Source: Iris pallida (lineage: Eukaryota > Streptophyta > Magnoliopsida > Asparagales > Iridaceae). Taken from it: a stretch of DNA of 64,000 nt. The notes beneath the pieces are model-generated. The model made no database searches. It was not told the DNA's origin and saw only the letters and a list, made by a program, of their open reading frames with translations. This document shows, one piece after another, positions 21,248 through 34,079 of the stretch; the stretch's first letter is position 1; each line of letters opens with the position of its first letter. Location: assembly GCA_029216955.1 (NCBI GenBank), contig JANAVB010015600.1, forward strand, positions 31,540,874 to 31,604,873, read 5' to 3'. A program made the translations under genes and the position numbers.

Positions 21248-22646
21248 TGCATTGTAGCAGTCTATTTTATTATTTTAGACATGTAGTGACTTGTACTGTT
21301 CTATAGGAGCCAGACACCACTCCTCGGATAGTATATTCTCTTTAGATATTTAGGATACCAGGCGAGTACATTCTCTGATCATTTATAACTTGCTTAGGAT
21401 TATATTCCTGTTCTAGATTACCTTATTTGATGCTGTCATGATATTATCACGGATTGGTACTATATGGATCCCTACATGAGATGTTATCCCCCTCGGGAGC
21501 ATCGGATACTTCAAGTCATGTGTTTCATGTACATCATGTATTCCTCGCTTTCATGTTATTCATGTTTCTCATGTGCTTCATGCTTGTTCATGCACGCTCG
21601 TGTACTCTCATGTGCTCTCATGTTCGATCATGTTTCTCATGTATTTCATGTATAACCTATACTTCATGTGCACCCATTTATGGGCCTTCATGTGAAATTT
21701 ATGTGCACTTATTTATGAGCCCTCATGTATACTTCATGTGCACCCATTTATGGGCCTTCATGTGAAATTTATGTGCACTCATTTATGAGCCCTCATGTAT
21801 ACTTCATGTGCACCCATCTATGGGCTTTCATGTGAAAATCATGTACGTAACATAACTTGTCTGGATCCTTATGTATTGATTGGGGTATGGAAGAGTATAA
21901 ATAGTCATGTGAACAATTCCAAAGTAGTATAACCATGTGCGCCTCTTTAGTATATTCATGTGCAATTCCAGCCATTCATATGTCGAATTTGTACTTTACA
22001 TCACTAGTCACTGATAGTTCTCTACTTATAGTAGATATTTCCATTACAGTTCTTTCTTTTACATCATGTACATTCTTTCAGTTTCATGTATCGTACTCTC
22101 TTGTATGTTTATATTTTCTAACCTGTTATGATCTGCGTGAGATGTATTGTGCTCGCTCCTGTCCTGACTGGACCTGTTGAAAATATTACAGAGGACGAGG
22201 ATGGCTCTGGTGTCTACCTATTATGGTGTAGCTATAGACAACACTTGTGACTTGGACCCACTTGCAGTAGAGGATCTGCCATCAGTGGTTTAGACTGCTA
22301 GCTTAGACTCTTACCTTATCTTTCTCATTGATACATTATTGTATATATTGGGAGTTTGTTTTATCTGGATGTTTATGGAGACGTTATCATAGACACTTAG
22401 ACTTCTATCTATTGTATCTCTTGTGTGGATTCGTTTATATCTATCTATCTATCTTATCATTTTCTGCCTTAGATGTGATTGAGACTATATTTTGCTATGT
22501 CACCTCTATTCGGAGTGTATATACTGTACAGGTACCTTATATATTGTTAGATGATTGACCTAGGATAGCGTTCTACCGTCGACATTGCGGCGTAGGCTGG
22601 ACGTACCCACTTCTCATGCCCTTACTCTAGGGTGCGGGTCGTGACA
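21248..22646 (+). repeat. G0 5' LTR, second part
   Basis: Resumes the LTR after element A and matches 28265-29405 plus 33463-33725. It holds about three 70-bp tandem repeats (21650-21840, units with CACCCATTTATGGGC), a GAGTATAAATAG TATA-like site near 21891-21902, and a terminal hairpin CGTCG-ACATTG-CGGCG at 22577-22592. It ends GGGTGCGGGTCGTGACA. The intact GTTAT at 22383-22387 is the empty site of solo LTR S1. Confidence 0.88.
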
Positions 22647-24953
22647 CGTTTTTAGTGGTGGCCCATACAGGTCTCAGTTTGTGTAGTGGTATTCGAACTA
22701 GAGTATCACTACAGCCTGTAGTAGGACTAGGATATATTTTTGAAGGTACTCAATCACAGTTAGGATTCTTTGAGAGATTTCTGGGACGACCCTTGAGAAT
22801 CTTATTTAAACTTCAATTTGAAAACCTTTCCCTTGTTTTGTTCGCTCTCACTTCTTGATTATTGAATTTGAATTTGATGGATCGTTGTTGATTTTGATTT
22901 TCCTATCGAGATGAATTTTTATGGCCTGAGTTACGAAATTTTCTGATAACATGTATTGATGGAAATAACATGGATGGTAAAACGTCTACTTGATTATGGA
23001 ACCTGTAGTTTATCGCAGCCATATTAGCTGGCGTGGCGGAAACATAGAGACCTGACTTCGGATGTACGTATCTTGGTTATGAGATTTGGAATTTCTCGCA
23101 GCTATACTAGTCGGCATAGCAAGAATTCTAGACGACATGATTGTAGAGGTGCATACCCCAGTTATGGAATCTATTATTTATCGCAGCCTTACTTACTGGC
23201 ATGGTGAGGACTCTGAGTAACATAATTTTGGACAGACGCATATGATTATCAGATTGTATCTTGAGAAGGGTTTTAAACATATCATCTCTATCATACCCTT
23301 CTGTTGTTATAAAATTGTATTCCATCATCAAATAACTTAAGAGTAAGGATATTTTAGTTTTGTATAACTTATTCATATGTAGTTCTTTCATAGTGTAATG
23401 ATATGATGATTTGTAGAGTGTCTGTACCCTAGAGATGATAGTTAGCATTGGTATTAGAATAATAACCCCTTGTAGATGATTTTCTTGTTATTTACAATAC
23501 CTACCAGTTTCCATATAGGATGTTAGTATACCTTACAGCCTTGATGATTTATTATTTTCCCTTACCCTTTCCAGTAGGGCACCCATGACCAGAGCTGTCC
23601 TTGAGTATAGTTGTAGTTTCACCTAAGACTGAGAGGTCTATATACATAGATAGGTTACATATAATATTGGCATATAGGATAGAGGTTTGGTTGGTATCTA
23701 TAGGTCATTGTTGTATAGGATTATAGACATGTTGTTTAGCCTATATTTGGTCCAGTTTTCTATTTTAGTTAAGTTCTCCTTGTGATGAGTTCAGTCATGT
23801 TAGATCAACCTTTATAGGCAGTGTGCAGACCCTTCACTAGATACCCTGTTCCCTTGGTTCAGACTTGTACAAGTTGTTCACTGCACTCAACATTTCACTA
23901 CCTACCATATTGCATCATAGATTTCACTAGACCATTATTCAGACCCCAATTATTGACTTATCAATATAACCATCAACCCTTTATCATATTCTGCATATCT
24001 GGAGAGTTAGTATAATGCATATTAGAGGTCTGCACTCATCCTTACCTTCTGGACATGGTGACATATTGCATCTCTTAGCATTTTACCTTGATAGCCTTGC
24101 AATACCCTTCAGTATAACCTGTAGTACCTGCACTATAGTGAAGTTTAAACTTTTCTTGGGCATGGTTGTTCAGTCCATTTAGGACAGTTGTATACATTGG
24201 GGATATAATATGGGTTGTTAATAAGAGTTCTCCCTTAATTATTTGTTTTATCCCTATTTCATTGTATTAGATACAGATGATACCTGTTTAGCCCATCTGT
24301 CCAGATACATGTCCAAACCTTCCCTTTCATTGATGGTTCAGTCTTCCAAAAGCCTCTACCTGAGCATTAGTTTATTTTCCATATGTAGGTGTCCTACATA
24401 TCATTGTCCTACATGTGTTTGTTCTGCATCTTCATGTGCAGCCATGCTACACCACTGTTCTGTCCCAACACACCCTACAGTATCTGACCACTTCATTGGA
24501 GTGATAGGCATGTGGTAGGGAGTGTGAGTTGTTAGACTTTGAGTAGAGTTGAGGTGATAAGAGTTAAATATATACATAGCTTGTATATATGTAATGTATT
24601 TGATTTGGTATGTAGCCTGCACTCATTTGCAGTATACTGTCTATTGCATTCCATGTACACCAGTTTGGTTCACTTCTTTCAGACCACTGTCCTGCATGTA
24701 GCTAGTTCAGTCCAGATAGAGAGGAGAGGCCAGGTTGATCTAAAGGCATGTTTCAGTCTCCATGTAGGTTCCTTTCACTTTAATTTTACAAGTGGACCCA
24801 AATGTCCTGTCCTTTAGCTTACAAATTCAGTCTCCTTAGCATCGTTTCCTTTTGCCTACATTGATGTTTCAAACCATACATCCTTAGCCTAATTTCTAAG
24901 CATTTGTTTCAGTCCCTTATAAGTTTAGTCTACTTTAACCCTTTGATGATCAG

Positions 24954-25012
<59 letters not shown>

Positions 25013-25338
25013 ATACTTAGGATATATGTGATGGGTTGTTGTTCTTGAGCTTATGTATATGTGGTATTGGAATTTGTGTGCTTAGCTTATAGGTATTAAG
25101 TTATGGGTGACTTGATAGGATTGGGAAGTTAAGAGTTAGTCTATTATAGGGTTTTTCCTTTTGTAATTCTAGTTGCCAACACCTAGATAGCTAGCATAGG
25201 TGAAATCCTAAGAAGTTGACTAGTTGTTAACTAGTAATTGACCATTGACTATGTTGACTTAGTTTGACTGGAGATAGGATTAGAAGTAGGTTGATTGTTG
25301 TTTGTTGATCATGTTTGATTATTTAGTAACTTGAGACC
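22647..25338 (+). other. G0 internal region, non-coding
   Basis: No gag or pol recognised. It begins with the post-LTR box TTTTAGTGGTGGCCCATACA (22650-22669). At 22990-23230 about three degenerate copies of an 80-85 bp unit recur, each with TTATCGCAGCC- or TTCTCGCAGCT-like and GCATGG/GCGTGG-like cores. (AT)n fills 24957-25008. A TTGAC-rich patch (about 25215-25275) resembles the W-box parts of the G0 and G1 LTRs. I infer that parts of 23500-25330 are LTR-derived rather than coding. Confidence 0.6.
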
Positions 25339-25776
25339 TTGTTTGTGTTTAGGTCGAAAACATGGTTTTTTCTGAGGATATCTTCGACTCGTGGTACCAT
25401 ACGTTTTGGTGGAGGTGGGAAGCTTAGCCCGCGCTTCATCGGACCTTTCGTGATCAGTGGGAGAGTCGGTGATGTGGCATACAGGCTAGATTTGCCACCT
25501 GCACAAGTGGGTGTCCACAACGTATTCCACGTATCACAGTTGAGACGGTATGTGGCTGACCCTAGCCATGTACTTGACCATTCGGAGGTTAAGGTGGGAC
25601 CTACTCTCAGTTATCTAGAGCAGCCAGTGGAGATTCTGGATCGCCGAGAGAAGGTACTGAGAAACCAGGTGATACCCTTGGTTCACGTCGCATGGAGGCA
25701 TCATTCTCCAAGAGAGTCTACCTGGGAGCGGGAGGATGAGATGCGCGAGCGATACCCATATCTTTTTGGACCTTGA
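25339..25776 (+). pseudogene. G0 integrase C-terminal remnant (Tekay/Del type)
   Basis: Open to TGA with GKLSPRFIGPFVI, NVFHVSQLRRYV, EQPVEILDRREK, HVAWRHHSPRESTWERED and MRERYPYLF. This is the typical C-terminal tail of Tekay/Del chromovirus integrase, chromodomain-like region included. The matching part of G2 is at about 50330-50734. The integrase catalytic core, RT, protease and gag are all absent, so this is a remnant. The G0 polypurine tract follows within 80 bases of its end. Confidence 0.87.
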
Positions 25777-25835
25777 GGTATGATTGTCTATCCTTCTCAT
25801 CAGTTTAGTTTCTTCTTTTAATTTCAAGGACGAAA

Positions 25836-25856
25836 TTATTTTAAGGAGGGTAGATT
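25836..25856 (+). other. G0 polypurine tract
   Basis: TTTCAAGGACGAAATTATTT then AAGGAGGGTAGATT immediately before the 3' LTR start TGTCACTACC. The same 'GGACGAAATT...AAGGTG' arrangement precedes the G1 3' LTR at 55263-55294. Confidence 0.75.
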
Positions 25857-28800
25857 TGTCACTACCACATTTTAGCTCGAGGGTATTTTGGTTATTTCGT
25901 GACTTTTGAATTATATAGGATTTTGATTAATTGGTGAATTTTAGATTATTTTAATAATATTTAAATTGATGTATTCTGATTTTGGTCATTTTTTATATTT
26001 TAATATTTTGGGAAAATTTTATATTTTTAATATTGTTTTTATTGGATTTGTTTAGTCGGGTTTGAGTTTCATCTCGTTCCGACTTGTATTGTGACCCGGA
26101 TAGCTTAACTCTAGATGGAACCCAATATTAAGTTAAGCATGGCCCACAAAACCCAACATTTAAGTTAGTTAGTTAGACTAATTTTTTATCATGTTAGAAT
26201 GGTTAAGTTAGAGACTCAAAACTAGATCCTTTGACCCCAAACTTGAAACTAGTCTAGACTTAACCATATGAGACTAGAGAGGGGCAATTAGGACATTTCC
26301 TATTAGTCCTAATGGACTCTTTATGGCAGCCACCTTTAGGGGAGAATGATTTATTTCATTCATTACAATCTTGCCTCTTTAATTTTCCTTTTGTTCTTCC
26401 CTAATTTTAGAGAGCCTTCCCTTTGATTTGATCTCCAAATCAAATCATTCCTTCACCAAATCTTCCCTCAATCATTGCCATTCTCCAAGGGAAGGGTGAT
26501 ACCAAGGATTGGAAGAGAAGTGCAAGGAGGAGTGTCCACTTTGAGAGATTTTTGTATCGGAGCCGTGTCCTAAAGGATTTCATTGGGATTCCACTCCCAA
26601 TAGGTAAAACTCATCCTTTAAATCAATTTTCTTTGCATATAAATTAGTTTTGAATCCGTAGGATCCATCCTCATGCATGTGTCCCCTTTAGATTCAAATT
26701 TGAGGTCATTTGGAGCTCTCTTAAGGATTTTAGATATGTGTCTTGTGTCATACTTGATAGATTCCAAATTAGGACACCCCATATGTATGTATGTATGATA
26801 ATAGTTTAAATAGATATTTAAATTCAGATTTAGAATGGTTAGAGAGTGGATTGATCTTAGTTAGGATGGTTAGAATGAGTTTCATTTGGATATCTATGTT
26901 GGTATCCAAGTATCTTGGCCTACATGTGTTTCTTTTGTCCAAAACAACTCAAATTCGTCATAATATTCATCCACGTTTTTATTAACTAAAGCAACTTAGA
27001 AATGTCATAACTTTTAGCTTAGAAATTCGTTTAATCTCCTATTTTTTCTAAAAGAAGCGTATCGAAGTTAGCTTTCCAAATATATATTTTAATAAGCCAA
27101 AATAATTCAGAAACTTTTTGTAAAATTATTTGAGTGTCAGCTGTCCGAAAGACAAAAGCGTTTCGGTGTTTTCGCGATTTCGGGAGCTTCAGGACACGAA
27201 AATGCGATCCGTTTGAAGTTTCGGAAAGCTAACACGAAGGGCTACGATATACTTTAATCCTAGAATTTAGTGAAAGTGACTATATGACATAGACATTTTG
27301 TGTAACCTATGAGCCTATGTAGTATGGATATTAAATAAATGTAGAGTATGTAATGCATGATATATTAGATGAATGAAATGATATATATATATGATATGTA
27401 TCCTCTTTACATTAATGTATATATATGGTTGAATACAAGCATGTAGGAATGCAATCAATGTAATGTATGTATTCACATATATTTTGAGTTAAATATATGA
27501 GTTTGTATGCATATATCATATGTATGCAGGAATGAATGTAATATAATGTAGAGTATGCATATATGAATATAATGTATGCAAGTATATAATGTATTCAAAT
27601 ATGTATGTATGCATCTATGTATGTATGTATGTATAGGTGAATGAATGAATGCAAGTACGCATATATGATATGTATGTAGGCATGTATGCAATGTATGTAT
27701 GTATGCATGGTATGTATGTATGCATGTATGCAATATACGCATGTATGAATGTATGTTGTGTATCCATGTATGTATGTGTGGATACATGAATCAAGTATGA
27801 ATATAGTAATAACATGAATGAATGGATGTATAAATGCATGAATGAATGTCATATATGAATGAATGAATGAATCAAAGGTATAAGTAAAATATAATGTATT
27901 GTAATGAATGTTAACATATATAATGTATAAAAGTATGTTTATAAATGTGCATGAATGTATATATCTATGTAACTATGTAAATATGCATGATATAACATAT
28001 GCCTATATATATAAATATGTATATAATGTGGATATGCATGTATGTATAAAGGTATGTATTTATATATAGTATCTATTTTATATTATGTATTGTTGTGGTT
28101 CACATTGCCTTGTGATTGTGTGAGTGCTAGCCTAGTCTTGGTTAGGCCTAGTGAGACTTGTTTGGGTTAGGACTTGACCTAGTTGACCTAGTTTGACTAG
28201 TGTAGTTGCCTAGAGTTGACCAAGGGTTGACTTTAGCCTAGATTGACCCCAAACATCATGTAGATGTATTGTAGCAGTCTATTTTATTATTTTAGACATG
28301 TAGTGACTTGTAATGTTCTATAGGAGCCAGACACCACTCCTCGGATAGTATATTCTCTTCAGATATTCAGGATACTAGGCGAGTACATTCTCTGATCATT
28401 TCATAACTTGCTTAGGATTATATTCCTGCTCTAGATTACCTTATTTGATGCTGTTACGATATTATTACGGATTGGTACTATATGGATCCCTACATGAGAT
28501 GTTATCCCCCTCGGGAGCATCGGATACTTCATGTCATGTGTTTCATGTACATCATGTATTTCTCGCTCTCATGTTATTCATGTTTCTCATGTGCTTCATG
28601 CTCGTTCATGCACGCTCATGTATTCTCTTGTGCTCTCATGTTCGGTCATGTTTCTCATGTATTTCATGTATAACCTATACTTTATGTGCACCCATTTATG
28701 GGCTTTCATGTGAAATTCATGTGCACTCATTTATGAGCCCTCATGTATACTTTATGTGCACCCATTTATGGGCCTTTATGTGAAATTCATGTGCACTCAT

Positions 28801-29405
28801 TTATGAGCCCTCATGTATACTTTATTTTGACCCATCTATAGGCTTTTATGTGAAAATCATGTACGTAACATAACTTGTCTGGATCCTTATGTATTGATTG
28901 GGGTATGGAGGAGTATAAATAGTCATGTGAACAATTCCAAATTAGTATAACCATGTGCGTCTCTTTAGTATATTCATGTGCAATTCCAGCCGTTCACATG
29001 TCGACTTTGTACTCTACATCACTAGTCACTGATAGTTCTCTACTTATAATAGATATTTCTATTACAGTTCTCTCTTTTACATCATGTATATTCTTTCAGT
29101 TTTATGTATCGTACTCTCTTGCATGTTTATATTTTCTAACCTGTTATGATCTATGTGAGATGTATTGTGCTCGCTCCTGTCCTGACTGGACCTGTTGAAA
29201 ATATTACAGAGGACGAGCATGGCTCTGGTGTCTACCTATTATGGTGCAGCTATAGACAACACTTGTGACTTGGACCCACTTGCAGTAGAGGATCTGCCAT
29301 CAGTGGTTTAGACTGCTAGCTTAGACTCTTACATTGTCTTTCTCATTAATACATTATTGTATATATTGAGAGTTTGTTTTATCTGGATGTTTATGGAGAC
29401 GTTAT
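25857..29405 (+). repeat. G0 3' LTR, first part
   Basis: Begins TGTCACTACCACATTTTAGC. It includes about 1.1 kb not visible in the truncated 5' LTR, then the ATGT-rich tract (27300-28085), TTGAC patch, 70-bp repeats (28675-28860) and a GAGTATAAATAG site near 28911-28922. Interrupted at GTTAT (29401-29405) by S1. Open frames in the ATGT tract are repeat artefacts. Confidence 0.9.
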
Positions 29406-32400
29406 TGTAACTCCTCTTCCCGAATTTTCAAAATTATTTTGAGATTTTAAAAGTGATGTTCGTTGGGATTTCTAAAAGATATTGTGTTGTTTGTCGGCTT
29501 TCCAAAACTGTTTAAAAATCATGGTTTAAAGGTACAAATGTATTTTAATAATTTTTGTATTTTAGCCTTAAAATTATAGTGGATGTTTTGATCATTATTT
29601 TTGGCGTCCAAATGATTTAATTTCGAAAATGGATTTTTAGAATGGTAAATATTTTACAGACAAAAGGATTTGCCAATTTATTTCCAAATATCATGTTGAA
29701 ATTAATTTCCTAAATTTAGTTTATTTTGCTTCATGTGATTTAAAATGAATTTTTCCTAAAAATTTAGTGTAAAATATTTTCCATTATTTTGTGCTTCCAA
29801 AACTAATTAAATTGATGATTGCGATTACCATTCATCTTTCGTTAATTACTGGGCATTCAAATATTTATTTTGGGAAGTGGTTTTCGGTATCATAAAATTA
29901 TCTGTATCGACTAAAAGGATTTATTAAAACATTTCTAATATGATTTTGACTAATGAAAATATGCTCCTGAATCCTATTTTGAATTGTCATAGTAATCAGT
30001 TATTTGATTTGATTTGAATTATATGATTTAAATTAGGAGATAGCAATAAATATTATTTCAAAATTATAATGTTGATCGCTTATTCGACTTGGATTTAAGT
30101 TCGTAAGATTTAAACCATTTTTATAATGTAAATGAAGATTTGAATAAAGGTTATATTTATCATTAATAGGTTTTTGATTGGATTGATTTGTATTTAAATG
30201 TTCATTTGATTTAATTTAAAGAGAATGTTTTATCTACCCAAACCTTATTCCTAATCCAACTAGAGGAGGTTAACCCCCTATTTAAGGAAAAACTGTCCAT
30301 GCTAGCATACCAAACAAATTCCATCCATCCAGCCGAAATCCATCCCACGACCCCTACCGACCATGCAATCGTCATCACCAACCATTCCCCGCCTCCTCCT
30401 CGAACTCCTCCAGACTTCCAGCTTCCCCGACTAACAACCCAAATCCCGTGCCCCACCTTGTCTGACCAAACCACAAACACTATCGTCACCACAGACATCA
30501 TCACCACCACCACCATCACCGGTAACCACATCACCAATACTGCCGCCACGATCATCATCAATACCTCATCATTGTGTCCAGACCCGTGCGTCCGTGTCAG
30601 TGTCATCAATGGTTACATCCACAGAGTCCTGTTTTCGAGTCCAACATCGGACACATCCCAAATCTGATACAACAAAAATTCAGAAAAATAATAGAAGAAG
30701 AACTCTAACCCTAGTCGATGAACACCGCAGGCAAACCTCCACACCTAGATGTGGCATCGCCGCTGTCGCAGATCTGTTGGCGCCGCATTCTCGATCGCGA
30801 TCACCAAATCTCCAGCCCGAGCCACCCTCTTCCCTCCCATGGTCCCCGACCACCGCTTTCGGCTTCCATCCAGCGCCTACAGTCCACCCCGTTCTCGACC
30901 GGCTTCCCTGACCGCCGTGCGTTGAGCCTTGTGTCACGCTCGAGTCGGTCTCCGCCACTCCGTTCTCAAGCAGCCGTCGGCCAAGAGACCTCACCCCGCT
31001 TCCCGCTCCTCCACACACGCTGTCCCCTTGTCCACCGCAGCACCGCCAGCCCTGATTTCGAAGCCGCGTCCCGGCCGATGGAGGCCGACACGCCTTCGAC
31101 TTCGCCCTTCTGTCGTCGGCGCGCTCGACAAGTCTTGTCCTCGGTGAGCTGCCCCGGCCAGGATCGCTGCCCTGGCGTGCACCCCGCCTGACCGGTGGCA
31201 TCGCATCCCTGTGGCGGCAGCGGGTCGCCGCCGACGAGGTCGGGAAAACCCTCCCGGTGAGTTCCCTTCGCTGTCACTCACACTCTAATTCTCTTTGCTC
31301 TCCTTTCCTTACTCTTTCTCTCTCCCATCTGGTACAGAAGGGTATAATATAATGCTTTTGTTTTTAAGAGTTGGTAACAGTAGTGACTTAATTATTTTGT
31401 TGGGCAAGGCCAGTAAGCCCAATGGAATGGGTTATGGGCTTTCAAATTTTCTAGGCTGGATACATATAAATCCCTGATACAATGATTTTTTTAATACTGT
31501 ATTACTAAAATTATTAGTAATATTATTTTGGTTATGAACTATTATTATTATTATTATTATTTAGTTATTTTTGAAATATTTAATATATGGACTTAAATGG
31601 GACTTTAGTAGGTTTAGGGACTTATCATACATTTGGGCTTGGGCTTAAGCTTGGGCCCATGTCAATGTCTCTATTTCATTTATTTAGTTGGGGCTGTGGG
31701 CTCACTAGTTTTTGGAATTATTTTAGATACGTACAGTTATGTATGTGTAAATAGATTCTCTGGAATTATTATATAGATTACAAAGGTATGAGTTTTTACT
31801 AATAATGTAAAATAGTTTTCCTAATATTAATTTGGACTTGTATATATATATTTGGTTTTATTTATAATCATTAATATTACTTATACTGTTTCCTGAAAAA
31901 TTATAGTTATTAAAAGTATAGTTTTGGACAAAGAAATTATAGTTTGGCAAAAGTTAGATTTTTGCCCTAAAAATGTTTTCTAAGATTTTTATGTATTTAC
32001 CTAAAGTATAATATGATCTCTACTATCTATTAGCTTTCTCAATACGTATCCTAAAAGTTTTATAAGTATTTTCTAAATTAATAAATATACTTTTCTAAAA
32101 AAATTATATTAAATTATCTAAATTAACATAGTATTAAAATAAAAAATTTCCCAGATTTTTACAGTACTTAAATTATATATAGAAATTCAAATACAGCAAG
32201 TTACAATTTCTGGAAAATCAATAATTAATTATTTAATATTTTATCCACGTATACGAAATTGAATCGGAGTCTAGATATGGGACCCAAAGCCATGAATCAA
32301 GTCCAATATGACTTGTACAGACCTTGAATGTATTTAGACTCATTTGAATCCACAAAATCCGTGCTAGGCTTGGACTCAAATGGCCATAATTCACAGTTTA

Positions 32401-33457
32401 CAAAAATACGAATTTTAAATACCTAAGTAATTAATAATAAAATAATATATTTTAATGCAGTAAAATATACATATCAATAGTATTTATTGACAATAAAATA
32501 ACATGTAAATATAGCATAACTATATTAATGGTTTTTGAGTAAATATTATGCTCTTAAAGGTGTTTCTAAATAGTGCATATACTTCTAACTAAAATCCCCT
32601 TTTCATAAAACAAACTTCTATTAGATTAATCATAATCGTGACTAGTCGTACGTTCTTATGTTGCCTGATTTTGACAACTTCATATCGACCCTAGGCTAAT
32701 TGAACTACGTTGGACCAAACAAAGATGGTTGTTTCAGCAGCAAAGGACCACAGGCAAGTGCACTTTCTGATTGCTTTCTATTCATAGTAGTCTTTTCATT
32801 TCATGTTTATACATATATCTTGCTGCTTGTTGACACACTCGTCACACGGAGTAGTCGGGAGGGGAAATATGTTAGTATACATGTGGACTACCCAGAACTA
32901 TCCCAATATGTCTAATCATGACTGATAGCAACTGCACACGACACGTGCAGGGTGCCGTATTTACCCTCTAGCTGTTCACATGTTGAAAATGATATTTCAC
33001 ACCACATAGGTAGTCGTCTTTTATTTATTTTTTCCTTGTCTTCTTCACCACCTGCCATGTCATCAGTTACTTTCTAGCTTTCATATTCCATATGTTATTT
33101 TCATGTCTTGTTAATTCTATTGTGTTTTCGCATTGCCGTCGGTTTGTGTACTTGTTCCATTTCTGACTGAAAATCAATATTTTTCAGGTTAGCCATGTAT
33201 TCACTTAGCTTGGGAGATTCGGGTGTTCTTGCAGATAGGATAGCAGTTGTATCAATTTCATTAATTATAAAATCTTGTATTTTCTTTAATTATAAATGTT
33301 GTAAATGTTGTAATAAATCTAGAATTGTGAATGTGCAATAATTGTCATATTTTGTGATTCTGAGCATCTTGGCCATGACAGCGTTCTACCGCCGACTCTG
33401 CGACGTAGGCTGGCTTGGACACGTCTCGTATCCGAAAAGCGGGTGCGGGTCGTGACA
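29406..33457 (+). mobile_element. S1: solo gypsy LTR inside G0 3' LTR
   Basis: Starts TGTAACTCCTCTTCCC and ends GCGGGTGCGGGTCGTGACA, 4052 bp. Flanks are GTTAT (29401-29405) and GATAT (33458-33462), a 5-bp duplication with one later change; the G0 5' LTR shows the uninterrupted GTTATCATAGACAC. There is no internal repeat of its ends, so it is one LTR left by LTR-LTR recombination. It belongs to the same family as G4: both start TGTA(A/G)CTCC and end TCGTATCCGAAAAGC plus the common tail. Confidence 0.85.
30279..31290 (+). promoter_or_regulatory. TATA-like site and GC-rich leader within S1
   Basis: CCCTATTTAAGG (TATTTAA 30279-30285) is followed by a C-rich then GC- and CpG-rich block to about 31290, flanked by AT-rich DNA. 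Open frames of 100-170 codons occur on both strands there (Pro/Ser/Arg/Ala-rich). No domain is recognisable and the opposite strand is equally open, so I read the block as a transcribed LTR leader, not a gene. G3 has the same layout at 35207-36270. Confidence 0.45.
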
Positions 33458-33462
33458 GATAT

Positions 33463-33725
33463 CATAGACACTTAGACTTCTATCTATTGTATCTCTTGTG
33501 TGGATTCGTTTATATCTATCTATCTATCTATCTTATCATTTTCTATCTTAGATGTGATTGAGACTGTATTTTGCTATGTCACCTCCATTCGGAGTGTATA
33601 TACTGTTCAGGTACCTTATATATTATTAGATGATTGACCTAGGACAGCGTTCTACCGCCGACACTGTGGTGTAGGCTGGACGTACCTACTTCTCATGCCC
33701 TTACTCTAGGGTGCGGGTCGTGACA
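33463..33725 (+). repeat. G0 3' LTR, terminal part
   Basis: Continues the LTR after S1 with CATAGACACTTAGAC and matches 22388-22646. Ends GGGTGCGGGTCGTGACA at 33725. Confidence 0.9.

Positions 33726-34079
<354 letters not shown>

Larger units (their letters stand above)
1..33725 (+). mobile_element. G0: outer Ty3/gypsy-derived LTR element, 5' end outside window
   Basis: The segment at 1-1304 plus 21248-22646 is repeated at 25857-29405 plus 33463-33725 in the same orientation, so they are the 5' and 3' LTRs of one element. Both end in GGGTGCGGGTCGTGACA and the 3' LTR starts TGTCACTACC after a purine-rich tract. Without inserts the 3' LTR is about 3.8 kb; the first 1.1 kb or so of the 5' LTR lies left of the window. 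The interior (22647-25856) is only 3.2 kb and keeps just an integrase C-terminus. Target duplications cannot be tested because the left end is missing. Confidence 0.85.

Noticed and set aside
24957..25008. (AT)n tract as a functional element
   Set aside because: Simple microsatellite; similar tracts at 33833-33954 and 60025-60350. Only the one at 33833-33954 is flanked by long unique inverted arms.
30211..31281. Candidate host gene or captured exon in S1
   Set aside because: Frames are open on both strands because of GC-rich, low-complexity sequence; no domain or intron pattern is recognisable, and the block is inside an LTR with target duplications. Kept as a structural finding only.
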